From assembly GCA_016199015.1 (NCBI GenBank), contig JACQHN010000491.1, positions 1 to 13,498 on the forward strand: 13,498 bases of DNA. Reading direction: 5' to 3'. The DNA is from Nitrospira defluvii. Lineage in GTDB: Bacteria; Nitrospirota; Nitrospiria; Nitrospirales; Nitrospiraceae. The notes beneath the pieces are model-generated. The model did not search any database and had not been told where the DNA came from. It was given only the letters and a program-made list of their open reading frames with translations. Positions 1 through 6,745 of this stretch are shown piece by piece. Each line of letters opens with the position of its first letter. The first letter of the stretch is position 1. The translations under genes were made by a program, and so were the position numbers.

Positions 1-35
1 CGAGAACAAAGCTGGCGGACTTTTTCAACATCCTG

Positions 36-551
36 CTAGGGCTTGGCTTGGCCGCGTGCCGGGTCTTCGCCCACACTCGCTCGCGTGCCCATGCCGAACG
101 GCAGATCGCCCTGGGCTTCTCGCAGGAGAATCGATTGCATCCCCACCCAGGCCAACCGCCCATGACCACGCTGACGCGTGCCCGCCTCGCCGGGATCTCT
201 CTTCCACTGACCTTGCCAATGGACGAAGACGTCGATGTTCTCACCCTCAATAAGGATGCGTTCGATAGAGAATTCCAACTGGATGTCGCGAAACGTATCG
301 AAGTCGCTGTGAATCTCTCGTTGTATCTGGTCCAAATTCCCCGATGGCAAGAAGAGCGCCTCCACGGCACTGCGGTCCCGCTCCACATACGCTTTCCGCA
401 ACGACTCGACGGCCCGGTCGATGCGGAGAATACGGTCGTGATCTTCCTTGTACTGAATGGTTTTCCCTGCACAGCCAACGATCAATGTCAGCAGGAGGCC
501 CAAGAGGAGGCGACGACAAAGAGCGGTGCGCGGCGAGCAGAATCCGACCAT
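36..551 (-). CDS. Small NTF2-like (SnoaL-type) lipoprotein
   Basis: Predicted 171-residue lipoprotein. Seen: a basic n-region (R8, R13, R14), a hydrophobic Leu-rich h-region at about 15-25, and a lipobox I24-V25-G26-C27, so Cys27 would be lipidated. The residue after Cys is Ala, not Asp, which fits outer-membrane sorting. The mature part begins with a helix of the type IDRAVESLRKAYVERDRSAV, followed by alternating beta segments (RDIQLEFSIERILI, NIDVFVHWQGQW) and an end GDLPFG. This order is typical of small NTF2-like cone-fold domains, but I see no catalytic signature, so ligand and role are unknown. The chosen ATG is the only plausible start near the signal peptide and has no Shine-Dalgarno; a promoter lies directly upstream. 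The gene is divergent from the bS22-like gene. A second secreted NTF2-like protein lies at 7214-7831, but it is not an obvious duplicate. Confidence 0.72.
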   Translation of the reverse strand: MVGFCSPRTALCRRLLLGLLLTLIVGCAGKTIQYKEDHDRILRIDRAVESLRKAYVERDRSAVEALFLPSGNLDQIQREIHSDFDTFRDIQLEFSIERILIEGENIDVFVHWQGQWKRDPGEAGTRQRGHGRLAWVGMQSILLREAQGDLPFGMGTRASVGEDPARGQAKP

Positions 552-556
552 GGCGC

Positions 557-586
557 AGTATAGGAAGCTTGACGGAAAGAGGTCAA
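557..586 (-). promoter_or_regulatory. Sigma70-type promoter of the lipoprotein gene
   Basis: Read on the minus strand: TTGACC (581-586), 18-nt spacer, TATACT (557-562), each 5 of 6 to consensus. Only GCGCC separates the -10 box from the ATG of the lipoprotein gene, so the transcript should start on or next to the start codon. Confidence 0.55.
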
Positions 587-669
587 GCTGAGCGCGTCAG
601 ACCAATCGTCATCACCGACTGCGTACCATGCGGGCGACATCCCGAGAAACAGAACGTCACAATCTTGGC

Positions 670-698
670 TTGCTTTTTGGAATGAAACGCACTAGACT
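670..698 (+). promoter_or_regulatory. Putative promoter of the bS22-like gene
   Basis: TTGCTT (670-675), 17-nt spacer, TAGACT (693-698). The -35 box is weak (3 of 6) and the -10 is 4 of 6. The predicted start near 705 leaves a leader of about 23 nt to the ATG at 728, with GGAG at 715-718. The same CTAGACT -10 element occurs upstream of the TPR gene (8174-8180). Confidence 0.35.
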
Positions 699-727
699 CC
701 CGCGCCTAGCAGTTGGAGATTGAACGT

Positions 728-823
728 ATGGCGAGTGTCCTCAAGAAACGCCGGAAGAAGATGCGCAAGCACAAGTACAAGAAGTTGCGCCGGCGTCAGA
801 AATTCTTGCGTCGCAAGAGCTGA
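728..823 (+). CDS. bS22/mS38-like basic mini-protein (AURKAIP1/COX24 domain)
   Basis: A 31-residue protein, too short for most gene callers. Seen: 18 of 31 residues are Lys or Arg. It starts MASVLKKRRKKMRKHKYKKL and ends in LRRKS. Known: the AURKAIP1/COX24 C-terminal domain has the pattern SV-[I/L]-KKRRK-[R/K]-M followed by K/H/R-rich sequence. It is found in mitochondrial ribosomal protein mS38 and in the roughly 33-residue mycobacterial ribosomal protein bS22, which binds 16S rRNA near the decoding region. Inference: this is a small-subunit ribosomal protein of the same type, sitting in 16S rRNA as a basic helix. GGAG lies at 715-718, 9 nt before the ATG. It is 31 nt upstream of the 72-residue gene and probably cotranscribed with it. 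The motif match is strong; the ribosomal role is by homology only. Confidence 0.85.
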   Translation: MASVLKKRRKKMRKHKYKKLRRRQKFLRRKS

Positions 824-854
824 GCCCATCACGACATAATGGACGGAGGGATCC

Positions 855-1073
855 GTGCCCGAGGGGAAAAAAGTTCGCATCCGCGTTCGAACGGTGAACT
901 GTATCTATGTCGGGGATTTTCTCATCCCGCCCATGCGTAATCGCGTGTCGGACGCGATCAACGAAGAGCAGCGGCTGTTCATCAGCCTGACTGACGTGTT
1001 GATCAACGACAAGGATCGGTCCGACTTCGTGGCGATCAATAAGAACTTGATCGAGTCGATCGCCCAGCTCTAA
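855..1073 (+). CDS. Conserved 72-residue protein, possibly DUF6812-like
   Basis: A 72-residue soluble protein with no signal peptide or membrane segment. Seen: an N-terminal basic beta strand (KKVRIRVRTVNCIYVGDFLI), then PPMRNRVSDAINEEQRLFIS, then LTDVLIN and a C-terminal stretch ending AINKNLIESIAQL. The arrangement beta - G-x-[L/I]-x-P - RVSD-x-[I/L]-N - F-I-x-LTD-V is one I associate with small single-domain proteins named DUF6812; I give that name from memory and am not sure of it. The start is GTG at 855, supported by GGAGGG at 845-850. It follows the bS22-like gene by 31 nt on the same strand, so the two are probably one transcript. No function can be assigned. The pairing makes a translation- or RNA-related role conceivable, but nothing in the sequence proves it. 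Confidence 0.75.
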   Translation: MPEGKKVRIRVRTVNCIYVGDFLIPPMRNRVSDAINEEQRLFISLTDVLINDKDRSDFVAINKNLIESIAQL

Positions 1074-1173
1074 CACGATCCCACCTCATCGCGAAAGGCG
1101 TATCGTATTCGTGCACCGCAGGCCACGCGGTACGCTCCGCACGTGCCCCCGCTGAACGATTGTCGTAACACCC

Positions 1174-2904
1174 ATGTTTTCGTTCAAACGATTCTTCCCA
1201 TTTCTCAAGCCATACTTTCCCCGAATGGTCGCCGCCGCCGTGATGGTCATGGTGGTCGCAGCCGTCAACCTGGCCCTGCTTCGCCTGGCTGGATCGCTGT
1301 GGGACGTCATCACCGTTCAGCATGATGCCGCGCGCATGACGGAGATGATCCTGTTGTTCTTGGGCCTGGTGCTGCTGCAGGGGTTCTGTTCGATGGGGCA
1401 CAGTTACCTGACGTCCTGGGTGTCGCAACGCGTGATGGCGGACTTCCGGACGCATCTCTTCGCCCATCTTCAGACTCTATCCGTGAACTTCTTCTCGAAG
1501 CGCCGGACGGGAGAACTGATGTCCCGCCTCATGAACGATGTCACCGTGATTCAAAACATCGTGACTGATACCCCGATCGATGCGGCCAAACAAGTCGTCA
1601 CCTTCATCGGCGGCGCGGGCTTCCTGTTCGCGATGAACTGGCGCCTCTGCCTGCTGATTCTGGTCTTGCTCCCGCTGCTGGTCGTTGTGGCGAAACTCTT
1701 CGGGCGGCGACTGCGAGCGCTATCGACCACCATTCAGGACCAAACCGCCTCCGTCAGCACGCTGGTGGAGGAAGTGATCGCGGGGATCCGCGTGGTGAAA
1801 TCCTTCGTCCAGGGCAAACGTGAAGAGCAGCGATTTGTCAGCCAAGTGCGAGCCGCCATGCAGCTGGCGCTCCGCCGCGCCACCATTATGGCGCTGTTCG
1901 TGCCGACGATTACCTTTGTGACGTTTGCCGCCGCCGCGGCCGTGTTGTGGTATGGCGGATGGCAGGTCATCGACGGAAGTGTGTCACCCGGCGACCTCTT
2001 TGCCTTCGTCCTGTTTGCGGGGATTCTGATCGGACCGTTCGGATCGGCAGCCCGCGTGTTTGCGCAAATTAAGGAAGCCCAGGGCGCGATGCAACGCGTC
2101 TTTGAAATTCTCGATACCCATGCCGAAATTGCCGATGTTCCGGGAGCCGTCGAGTTGCCGCCCGTCAGTGGGCACGTGCGCGCGGAAGGCATCAGCTTCG
2201 CCTACGATGACAGACAACCGGTGCTCTCGGATGTCTCCTTCGAAGCCAAACCGGGCGAGCTCATCGCCATCGTGGGGCCCACCGGCTCGGGCAAAACGAC
2301 GATCATCAATCTCCTCCATCGATTCTATGACCCAACGGCCGGCAGACTCACGGTCGATGGTCACGATGTGCGAGACGTCCGCCTCGACAGCCTGTACCGG
2401 CAAATCGCGCTGGTGCCTCAGGAAACGATTTTGTTCGGTGGGTCGATCCGCGACAATATTCGGTATGGGCGGGAGGATGCCCCCGAAGAAGACATCATCG
2501 CCGCAAGCCAAGCCGCGCATGCCCATGAATTCATCGTAGGATTTCCGGACGGCTATGAGACGATCGTCGGTGAGAAGGGCATCAATCTATCAGGTGGCCA
2601 ACGTCAACGCGTGGCGATTGCGCGAGCCATTCTGAAGAACCCGCGGATTCTCTTGCTCGACGAGGCCACCTCAGCCCTGGATACCGAGTCTGAACGGCTG
2701 GTCCAGCAAGCCCTGGAGCGACTCATGGTCAACCGCACGACCTTCGTCGTCGCGCATCGACTGAGTACTATTCAGCGCGCCGACCGAATTCTCGTCCTGA
2801 ATAAGGGCAGAATCGTGGAGGAAGGAACCCATGCCGCGCTCCTAGAACATCAGGGACTCTACCATTACCTCTATACCCTGCGACTGAGCGAGCTACCGGC
2901 CTGA
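1174..2904 (+). CDS. ABC exporter half-transporter (TMD-NBD fusion), MsbA/BmrA-like
   Basis: A 576-residue homodimer-type exporter, the usual size for MsbA/BmrA proteins. Residues 1-18 (FKRFFPFLKPYFPRM) form the typical elbow helix; six membrane segments lie at roughly 18-45, 56-85, 135-155, 157-176, 235-260 and 268-290. The ATPase domain starts near 334: A-loop Tyr344, Walker A GPTGSGKTT (368-376), Q-loop Gln416, signature LSGGQ (472-476), Walker B ILLLDEATS with catalytic Glu497, and switch His528. All residues for ATP hydrolysis are present. Family members flip lipid A core, other lipids or hydrophobic drugs across the inner membrane; the substrate cannot be read from sequence, so I give no symbol. 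The ATG at 1174 has no good Shine-Dalgarno but the N-terminus is full length. The phosphoesterase gene follows after 5 nt, which suggests translational coupling and perhaps a shared envelope or lipid role. Confidence 0.93.
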   Translation: MFSFKRFFPFLKPYFPRMVAAAVMVMVVAAVNLALLRLAGSLWDVITVQHDAARMTEMILLFLGLVLLQGFCSMGHSYLTSWVSQRVMADFRTHLFAHLQTLSVNFFSKRRTGELMSRLMNDVTVIQNIVTDTPIDAAKQVVTFIGGAGFLFAMNWRLCLLILVLLPLLVVVAKLFGRRLRALSTTIQDQTASVSTLVEEVIAGIRVVKSFVQGKREEQRFVSQVRAAMQLALRRATIMALFVPTITFVTFAAAAAVLWYGGWQVIDGSVSPGDLFAFVLFAGILIGPFGSAARVFAQIKEAQGAMQRVFEILDTHAEIADVPGAVELPPVSGHVRAEGISFAYDDRQPVLSDVSFEAKPGELIAIVGPTGSGKTTIINLLHRFYDPTAGRLTVDGHDVRDVRLDSLYRQIALVPQETILFGGSIRDNIRYGREDAPEEDIIAASQAAHAHEFIVGFPDGYETIVGEKGINLSGGQRQRVAIARAILKNPRILLLDEATSALDTESERLVQQALERLMVNRTTFVVAHRLSTIQRADRILVLNKGRIVEEGTHAALLEHQGLYHYLYTLRLSELPA

Positions 2905-2909
2905 CCTGT

Positions 2910-3797
2910 ATGGTGACTCTGATGAACACAGGCGTCGTGGCGATACTCATGCTGTTGGTGATCGGACCCTTCCAGGTCGGACCCCTTTCCGCCCAGACGC
3001 CGTTGCCTCGGCCTGACCACATCGTGATCGTGATCGAAGAGAACCATTCGTTCGCCCAGATCATCGACTCACCGGCAGCCCCCTACCTCAATGCGCTGGC
3101 TCAAAATGGCGCGCTGCTGACCAACTCCTACGGTATCACCCATCCCAGCCAACCCAACTATATCGCCTTGTTCGCCGGTTCCACCGAAGGCATCATCGCG
3201 AACAATTGTCCACTCGTGCTGACGGTCCCGAACCTTCGCAGCACCTTAGCCCAAGTCGGACGATCCTTCGTCGGCTATGCGGAGGATCTCCCTGCTGTTG
3301 GCTCGACGGATTGCATCGTGGCCTCCTACGTGCGCAAACATAACCCTTGGGTCAACTGGCAGTCGTCACCCATCAACCAGGTTCCTTCGAGTGAAAATCG
3401 CCCCTTCTCGGATTTCCCGACGGACTTCAGCGCCCTCCCAACCGTGAGCATCATCGTTCCCAATCAACAGAACGATATGCACGACGGCAAAGACCCCGAC
3501 CGCATCCAGCGTGCGGACCAGTGGCTGAAGACACATCTCAACCGGTATGTACAATGGGCGGAGACCCACAATAGCCTGCTGATCGTGACATGGGATGAGG
3601 ACGACGGAAAGTCCGACAACCATATCCCGACGATTGTCGTGGGGCCGATGGTGCGGCACGGCCGTTACGATGAGAGAATCGATCATTACGGATTGCTGCG
3701 CACGATCGCAGAGATGTACGGAGCGCAACCGGTAGGACTGAGCCGGCAGGCCCGCCCGCTCACCACTATTTGGAACGCGCCGTCCTCCACACGCTAG
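2910..3797 (+). CDS. Exported phosphoesterase (acid phosphatase / phospholipase C family)
   Basis: A 295-residue predicted periplasmic or secreted enzyme of the phosphoesterase superfamily that includes AcpA-type acid phosphatases and bacterial phospholipases C. Seen: a signal peptide with hydrophobic core at about 7-25 and a likely cleavage at PLSA|QT. The family motif IVIEENHSF supplies metal ligands Glu44 and Asn45, and THPSQPNY carries Ser80, the likely nucleophile. VPNQQNDMHDG lies at 183-193, WDEDDG (228-233) supplies acidic metal ligands, and HYG follows at 259-261. Assignment of nucleophile and ligands is by analogy with AcpA. Only two cysteines (100 and 125) occur, a possible disulfide in the periplasm. 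It would hydrolyse phosphomonoesters or phosphodiesters; the short size favours phosphatase over classical phospholipase C. The start may instead be the in-frame ATG at 2922; neither has a clear Shine-Dalgarno. It follows the ABC exporter by 5 nt and converges on the Ca2+-ATPase gene with 6 nt between stop codons. Confidence 0.88.
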   Translation: MVTLMNTGVVAILMLLVIGPFQVGPLSAQTPLPRPDHIVIVIEENHSFAQIIDSPAAPYLNALAQNGALLTNSYGITHPSQPNYIALFAGSTEGIIANNCPLVLTVPNLRSTLAQVGRSFVGYAEDLPAVGSTDCIVASYVRKHNPWVNWQSSPINQVPSSENRPFSDFPTDFSALPTVSIIVPNQQNDMHDGKDPDRIQRADQWLKTHLNRYVQWAETHNSLLIVTWDEDDGKSDNHIPTIVVGPMVRHGRYDERIDHYGLLRTIAEMYGAQPVGLSRQARPLTTIWNAPSSTR

Positions 3798-3803
3798 CAC
3801 GAA

Positions 3804-6512
3804 TCATTCACAGGTCCGCATCCGGCCCCACGCCTTCCACAATTCCATCACCACGAAGGGCAAGACTCCAAGCCCCACCATCAACCACCATTCCTCGGCT
3901 CGGAGCGGCACGACTTTAAAAATCTCCTGCCCCCAGGGACTCAACAGAATCCCCGCCTGCAAGAGGGCGGAGAGCAACACCGCCCCCACCAGCGCCCGAT
4001 TGGTCATCACCCCGATCTGAAACAGAGAATACCGTTCGTGGCGGCAGCTGAACGCGTGCAGGAGCTGCACCAGCACGAGTGTCGTAAAGGTCATGGTCCG
4101 CGCGAAGGGCACCTCATCCTTCAAGATCGACAGGGAGACACCAAATACGGCAAGGGTCGCAACGGCCATCACCATGCCCTGGAGACACACCGCCAGGAAT
4201 CGTTCACGATCCAGCAGCCGGGCCTGAGGATCTCGTGGCGGCCGCTTCATCACATCAGGGTCCTTCGGATCGACGGTGAGGGCCAAGGCCGGAAACCCGT
4301 CGGTGACTAAATTGATCCAGAGGATTTGGATCGGGAGGAGCGGTAGGGGCCAACCCAACAGCGTGCTCCCCAACATCACCAGCACCTCGCTCAGATTGCA
4401 CGACAACAGGTACTGAACGGCTTTGCGGATATTGTCGTAAATGCTGCGGCCCTCCTCGACCGCTGCGGCGATCGACGCGAAGTTGTCGTCGGTCACGACC
4501 ATGTCCGAGGCTTCCTTCGTGACATCCGTCCCCGTCATCCCCATGGCAATGCCGATATCCGCTTCCCGCACCGCCGGCGCATCGTTCACCCCGTCTCCGG
4601 TCATGGCCACGACAGCTCCTCGTGCGCGCCAGGCCTTGACGATTCGAAGTTTGTGCTCCGCCGAGACTCGTGCATAGACAGAGATCTCGCGAACCCGTTC
4701 GGCCAACTCAGCGTCGGCCAGCGCATTCAACTCGAGACCCGACAGGGCCTGCTGAGGCCCGCTCGGAAAACCCGCCTCGCGAGCGATCGCCAAGGCCGTC
4801 TCCTTATGGTCGCCTGTAATCATCACCGTGACGATCCCCGCCGCACGGCAGAGGCCCACGGCGATCTTGGCTTCGGGACGCAAGGGATCTTTCATGGCGG
4901 CCAATCCGATAAAGACCAACTGCGTTTCGATCGCCTCTGCCTGAAATGTGGTCGGCTCCGGATCCAGCCGCCGCTGCGCCAGGCCGACGACACGGAGGGC
5001 CTGCTGAGCGAACTGCTGATTCGCCGAGAGAATCGCCTCACGAGTCGAGTCAGTGAGCGGTCGCGACTCCCCTGAAATCGTCACATAGTCGCCACAGCGA
5101 CTGAGTAAGATATCCGGCGCGCCCTTCACATAGGCCACGACCTGTTCAGCCGATCGGCGCACCACCGTCATCATCTTGCGTTCAGAGTCGAAGGGAATTT
5201 CCTCCACGAACGGATGTGCACGCTCCAGGTCTTCCTTCCGCAATCCGGCTTTACCTGCGGCCACGAGCAAGGCGCCCTCCGTGGGGTCTCCCACCACCGT
5301 CCAACTTCCATCGACTTCTTTGAGTGAGGCCCCGTTGCACAACAGCGCGCTCATCAGAAGATCTCGCAAGCCGCCCTCGTGGGGGTCGCCTCCGAGGATC
5401 TCGCCCTCCGGCGCATACCCTTCCCCTATGACGTCGTACACCCGCCCATCGACATAGAGGTGCGTCACCGTCATTTCGTTTTTGGTGAGGGTTCCGGTCT
5501 TATCGGTACAGATCACCGTGGCCGCCCCCAATGTCTCAACGGCCGGCAATCGACGAATGAGGGCATGCCGCTTCACCATACGCATCACGCCCAGAGCAAG
5601 CGTCGTCGTCACGATCGCCGGCAGGCCTTCCGGGATCGCCGCCACCGCCAAGCTGACGGCCGTCAGAAACATGTCGAAGACCGGCTCGCCCCGCCATAAT
5701 CCCAACGCAAATACGACGGTGACGATCCCGAGCGAAAGGAACAGCAGCACATGGCCGAATTGCTCCAAACGCCGCTGTAATGGTGTGGGCTCGACCGGCA
5801 CGGTCGTCATTAACGTCGCGATCCGGCCCAACTCAGTCTTGATGCCGGTCGCGACGACGAGCGCTCGACCTTTGCCTCCCGTGACGGTCGTCCCCAGAAA
5901 CAACATGTTCCGCTGATCGGCAAGGGGAAGGTCGCCCTCGGCCAGCGTCTCTCCGGACTTTTCGACCGGAGTGGATTCGCCGGTCAGCGCCGCTTCCTGC
6001 GTACGTAATGCGGTGGCATGGATGAGTCGTGCGTCGGCCGGGACGCGATCTCCGGCCTCCACATCGATGATGTCGCCTGGCACCAGCTCGCGAGAAGACA
6101 GGGTACGCCGCGCGCCGTCTCGAACCACCCGCGCATAGGTGATGGCCAGTGTTTTCAATGCCGCCAGCGACTGCTCGGCTCGATATTCCTGGGAAAATCC
6201 CAGGAATCCGTTCAAGAGGACAATGGCGAGGATGGCCCCGGTATCGATCCATTCGCCGAGTAATCCGGAAATGATGGCGGCGCCGATAAGGACCCACACG
6301 ATCAGGCTGGTGAATTGCGCCCCCAGGATGCTCCAGGGAGAAGGCGGCGGAGCTTCGGGAAGTTCATTCGGACCAAGGACCGACAGGCGGCGTGCGGCTT
6401 CGGCTTCGGCCAGTCCTTCGGTCAGGACGACGCCAAACTCATGCCCGAGCACTTCAACTATACGCACGTACCACCGGTTCGGGCTTTTCTGACCCTGTTC
6501 GGCCATATCCAT
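3804..6512 (-). CDS. P2-type cation-transporting ATPase, probably Ca2+-exporting
   Basis: A 902-residue SERCA/PMCA-like P-type ATPase of the inner membrane. Seen (numbering from the ATG at 6512): an N-terminal cation-ATPase domain; actuator TGES (177-180); M4 PEGLP with Glu295; phosphorylation motif DKTGT with Asp337; nucleotide-binding KGAPD (463-467); ITGDH and TGDGVNDAP hinge motifs (near 567 and 638-646). Ca2+ ligands by alignment with SERCA: M4 Glu295 (E309), M5 Asn706 and Glu709 (N768, E771), M6 Asn734, Thr737 and Asp738 (N796, T799, D800). The SERCA M8 Glu908 position is Gln816, as in PMCA. This makes Ca2+ the best substrate guess; Mn2+ or Na+ remain possible. The start was chosen at 6512 because AGGAGG lies 4 nt upstream; an ATG at 6578 gives a 22-residue extension unlike the family, and 6506 is a close alternative. 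It converges on the phosphoesterase gene. Confidence 0.94.
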   Translation of the reverse strand: MDMAEQGQKSPNRWYVRIVEVLGHEFGVVLTEGLAEAEAARRLSVLGPNELPEAPPPSPWSILGAQFTSLIVWVLIGAAIISGLLGEWIDTGAILAIVLLNGFLGFSQEYRAEQSLAALKTLAITYARVVRDGARRTLSSRELVPGDIIDVEAGDRVPADARLIHATALRTQEAALTGESTPVEKSGETLAEGDLPLADQRNMLFLGTTVTGGKGRALVVATGIKTELGRIATLMTTVPVEPTPLQRRLEQFGHVLLFLSLGIVTVVFALGLWRGEPVFDMFLTAVSLAVAAIPEGLPAIVTTTLALGVMRMVKRHALIRRLPAVETLGAATVICTDKTGTLTKNEMTVTHLYVDGRVYDVIGEGYAPEGEILGGDPHEGGLRDLLMSALLCNGASLKEVDGSWTVVGDPTEGALLVAAGKAGLRKEDLERAHPFVEEIPFDSERKMMTVVRRSAEQVVAYVKGAPDILLSRCGDYVTISGESRPLTDSTREAILSANQQFAQQALRVVGLAQRRLDPEPTTFQAEAIETQLVFIGLAAMKDPLRPEAKIAVGLCRAAGIVTVMITGDHKETALAIAREAGFPSGPQQALSGLELNALADAELAERVREISVYARVSAEHKLRIVKAWRARGAVVAMTGDGVNDAPAVREADIGIAMGMTGTDVTKEASDMVVTDDNFASIAAAVEEGRSIYDNIRKAVQYLLSCNLSEVLVMLGSTLLGWPLPLLPIQILWINLVTDGFPALALTVDPKDPDVMKRPPRDPQARLLDRERFLAVCLQGMVMAVATLAVFGVSLSILKDEVPFARTMTFTTLVLVQLLHAFSCRHERYSLFQIGVMTNRALVGAVLLSALLQAGILLSPWGQEIFKVVPLRAEEWWLMVGLGVLPFVVMELWKAWGRMRTCE

Positions 6513-6516
6513 CCGG

Positions 6517-6522
6517 CCTCCT
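6517..6522 (-). promoter_or_regulatory. Shine-Dalgarno that fixes the Ca2+-ATPase start
   Basis: AGGAGG on the minus strand, 4 nt before ATG 6512 and 10 nt before ATG 6506. The far upstream ATG at 6578 has no such site, so the shorter 902-residue protein is preferred. Confidence 0.7.
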
Positions 6523-6590
6523 CTTACTTGTCTCGATCCATGATGAGACCCTGCTTCCTGCCTATGGCCTGCCGCCATTCGTCTCAGAAA

Positions 6591-6619
6591 TTCTTACGCT
6601 CCACAGGCGTAGGGCTCAA
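6591..6619 (-). promoter_or_regulatory. Possible promoter with dyad, upstream of the Ca2+-ATPase gene
   Basis: Minus strand: TTGAGC (6614-6619), 17-nt spacer, TAAGAA (6591-6596). The boxes are weak (4 and 3 of 6). A 7-bp dyad, CTTACGC and GCGTAGG with a 7-nt centre (6593-6613, one G-T pair), fills the spacer and overlaps the -10 box, as an operator would. The predicted leader is about 72 nt. Confidence 0.28.
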
Positions 6620-6687
6620 TCCTGGCCGAAACTCGCCGATACAGTATCCACGAAGGACGGCGCAACCGGCCCTGGAGAGGGGCTTCA

Positions 6688-6702
6688 TTCCCGTGGTGGG
6701 AA
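6688..6702. promoter_or_regulatory. Perfect 15-bp palindrome TTCCC-N5-GGGAA
   Basis: Exact dyad TTCCC, GTGGT, GGGAA, 43 nt before the ATG at 6746, in the 233-nt divergent region between the Ca2+-ATPase and the 147-residue gene. It could be an operator or an RNA hairpin in a leader. No T-run follows on the plus strand, so a terminator is unlikely. Confidence 0.35.
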
Positions 6703-6745
6703 CACCCGTCGCTTAATGCTATGGATCTGCTAAGATTGGTGATGT

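Noticed and set aside
48..563. 171-codon plus-strand frame opposite the lipoprotein gene
   Set aside because: Antisense shadow; the minus strand has a clear lipobox and NTF2-like pattern, while this translation has no domain sense.
1115..1131. Hairpin ACCGC-N7-GCGGT upstream of the ABC exporter
   Set aside because: Only 5 bp with no T-run and no promoter alignment; within chance for GC-rich DNA.
1984..2526. 180-codon minus-strand frame inside the ABC exporter
   Set aside because: Antisense shadow of the ATPase domain, which carries all ABC motifs on the plus strand.
6513..6578. 22-residue N-terminal extension of the Ca2+-ATPase from ATG 6578
   Set aside because: The strong AGGAGG at 6517-6522 lies inside it, and the extension is Gly/Arg/His-rich, unlike P2 ATPase N-termini.
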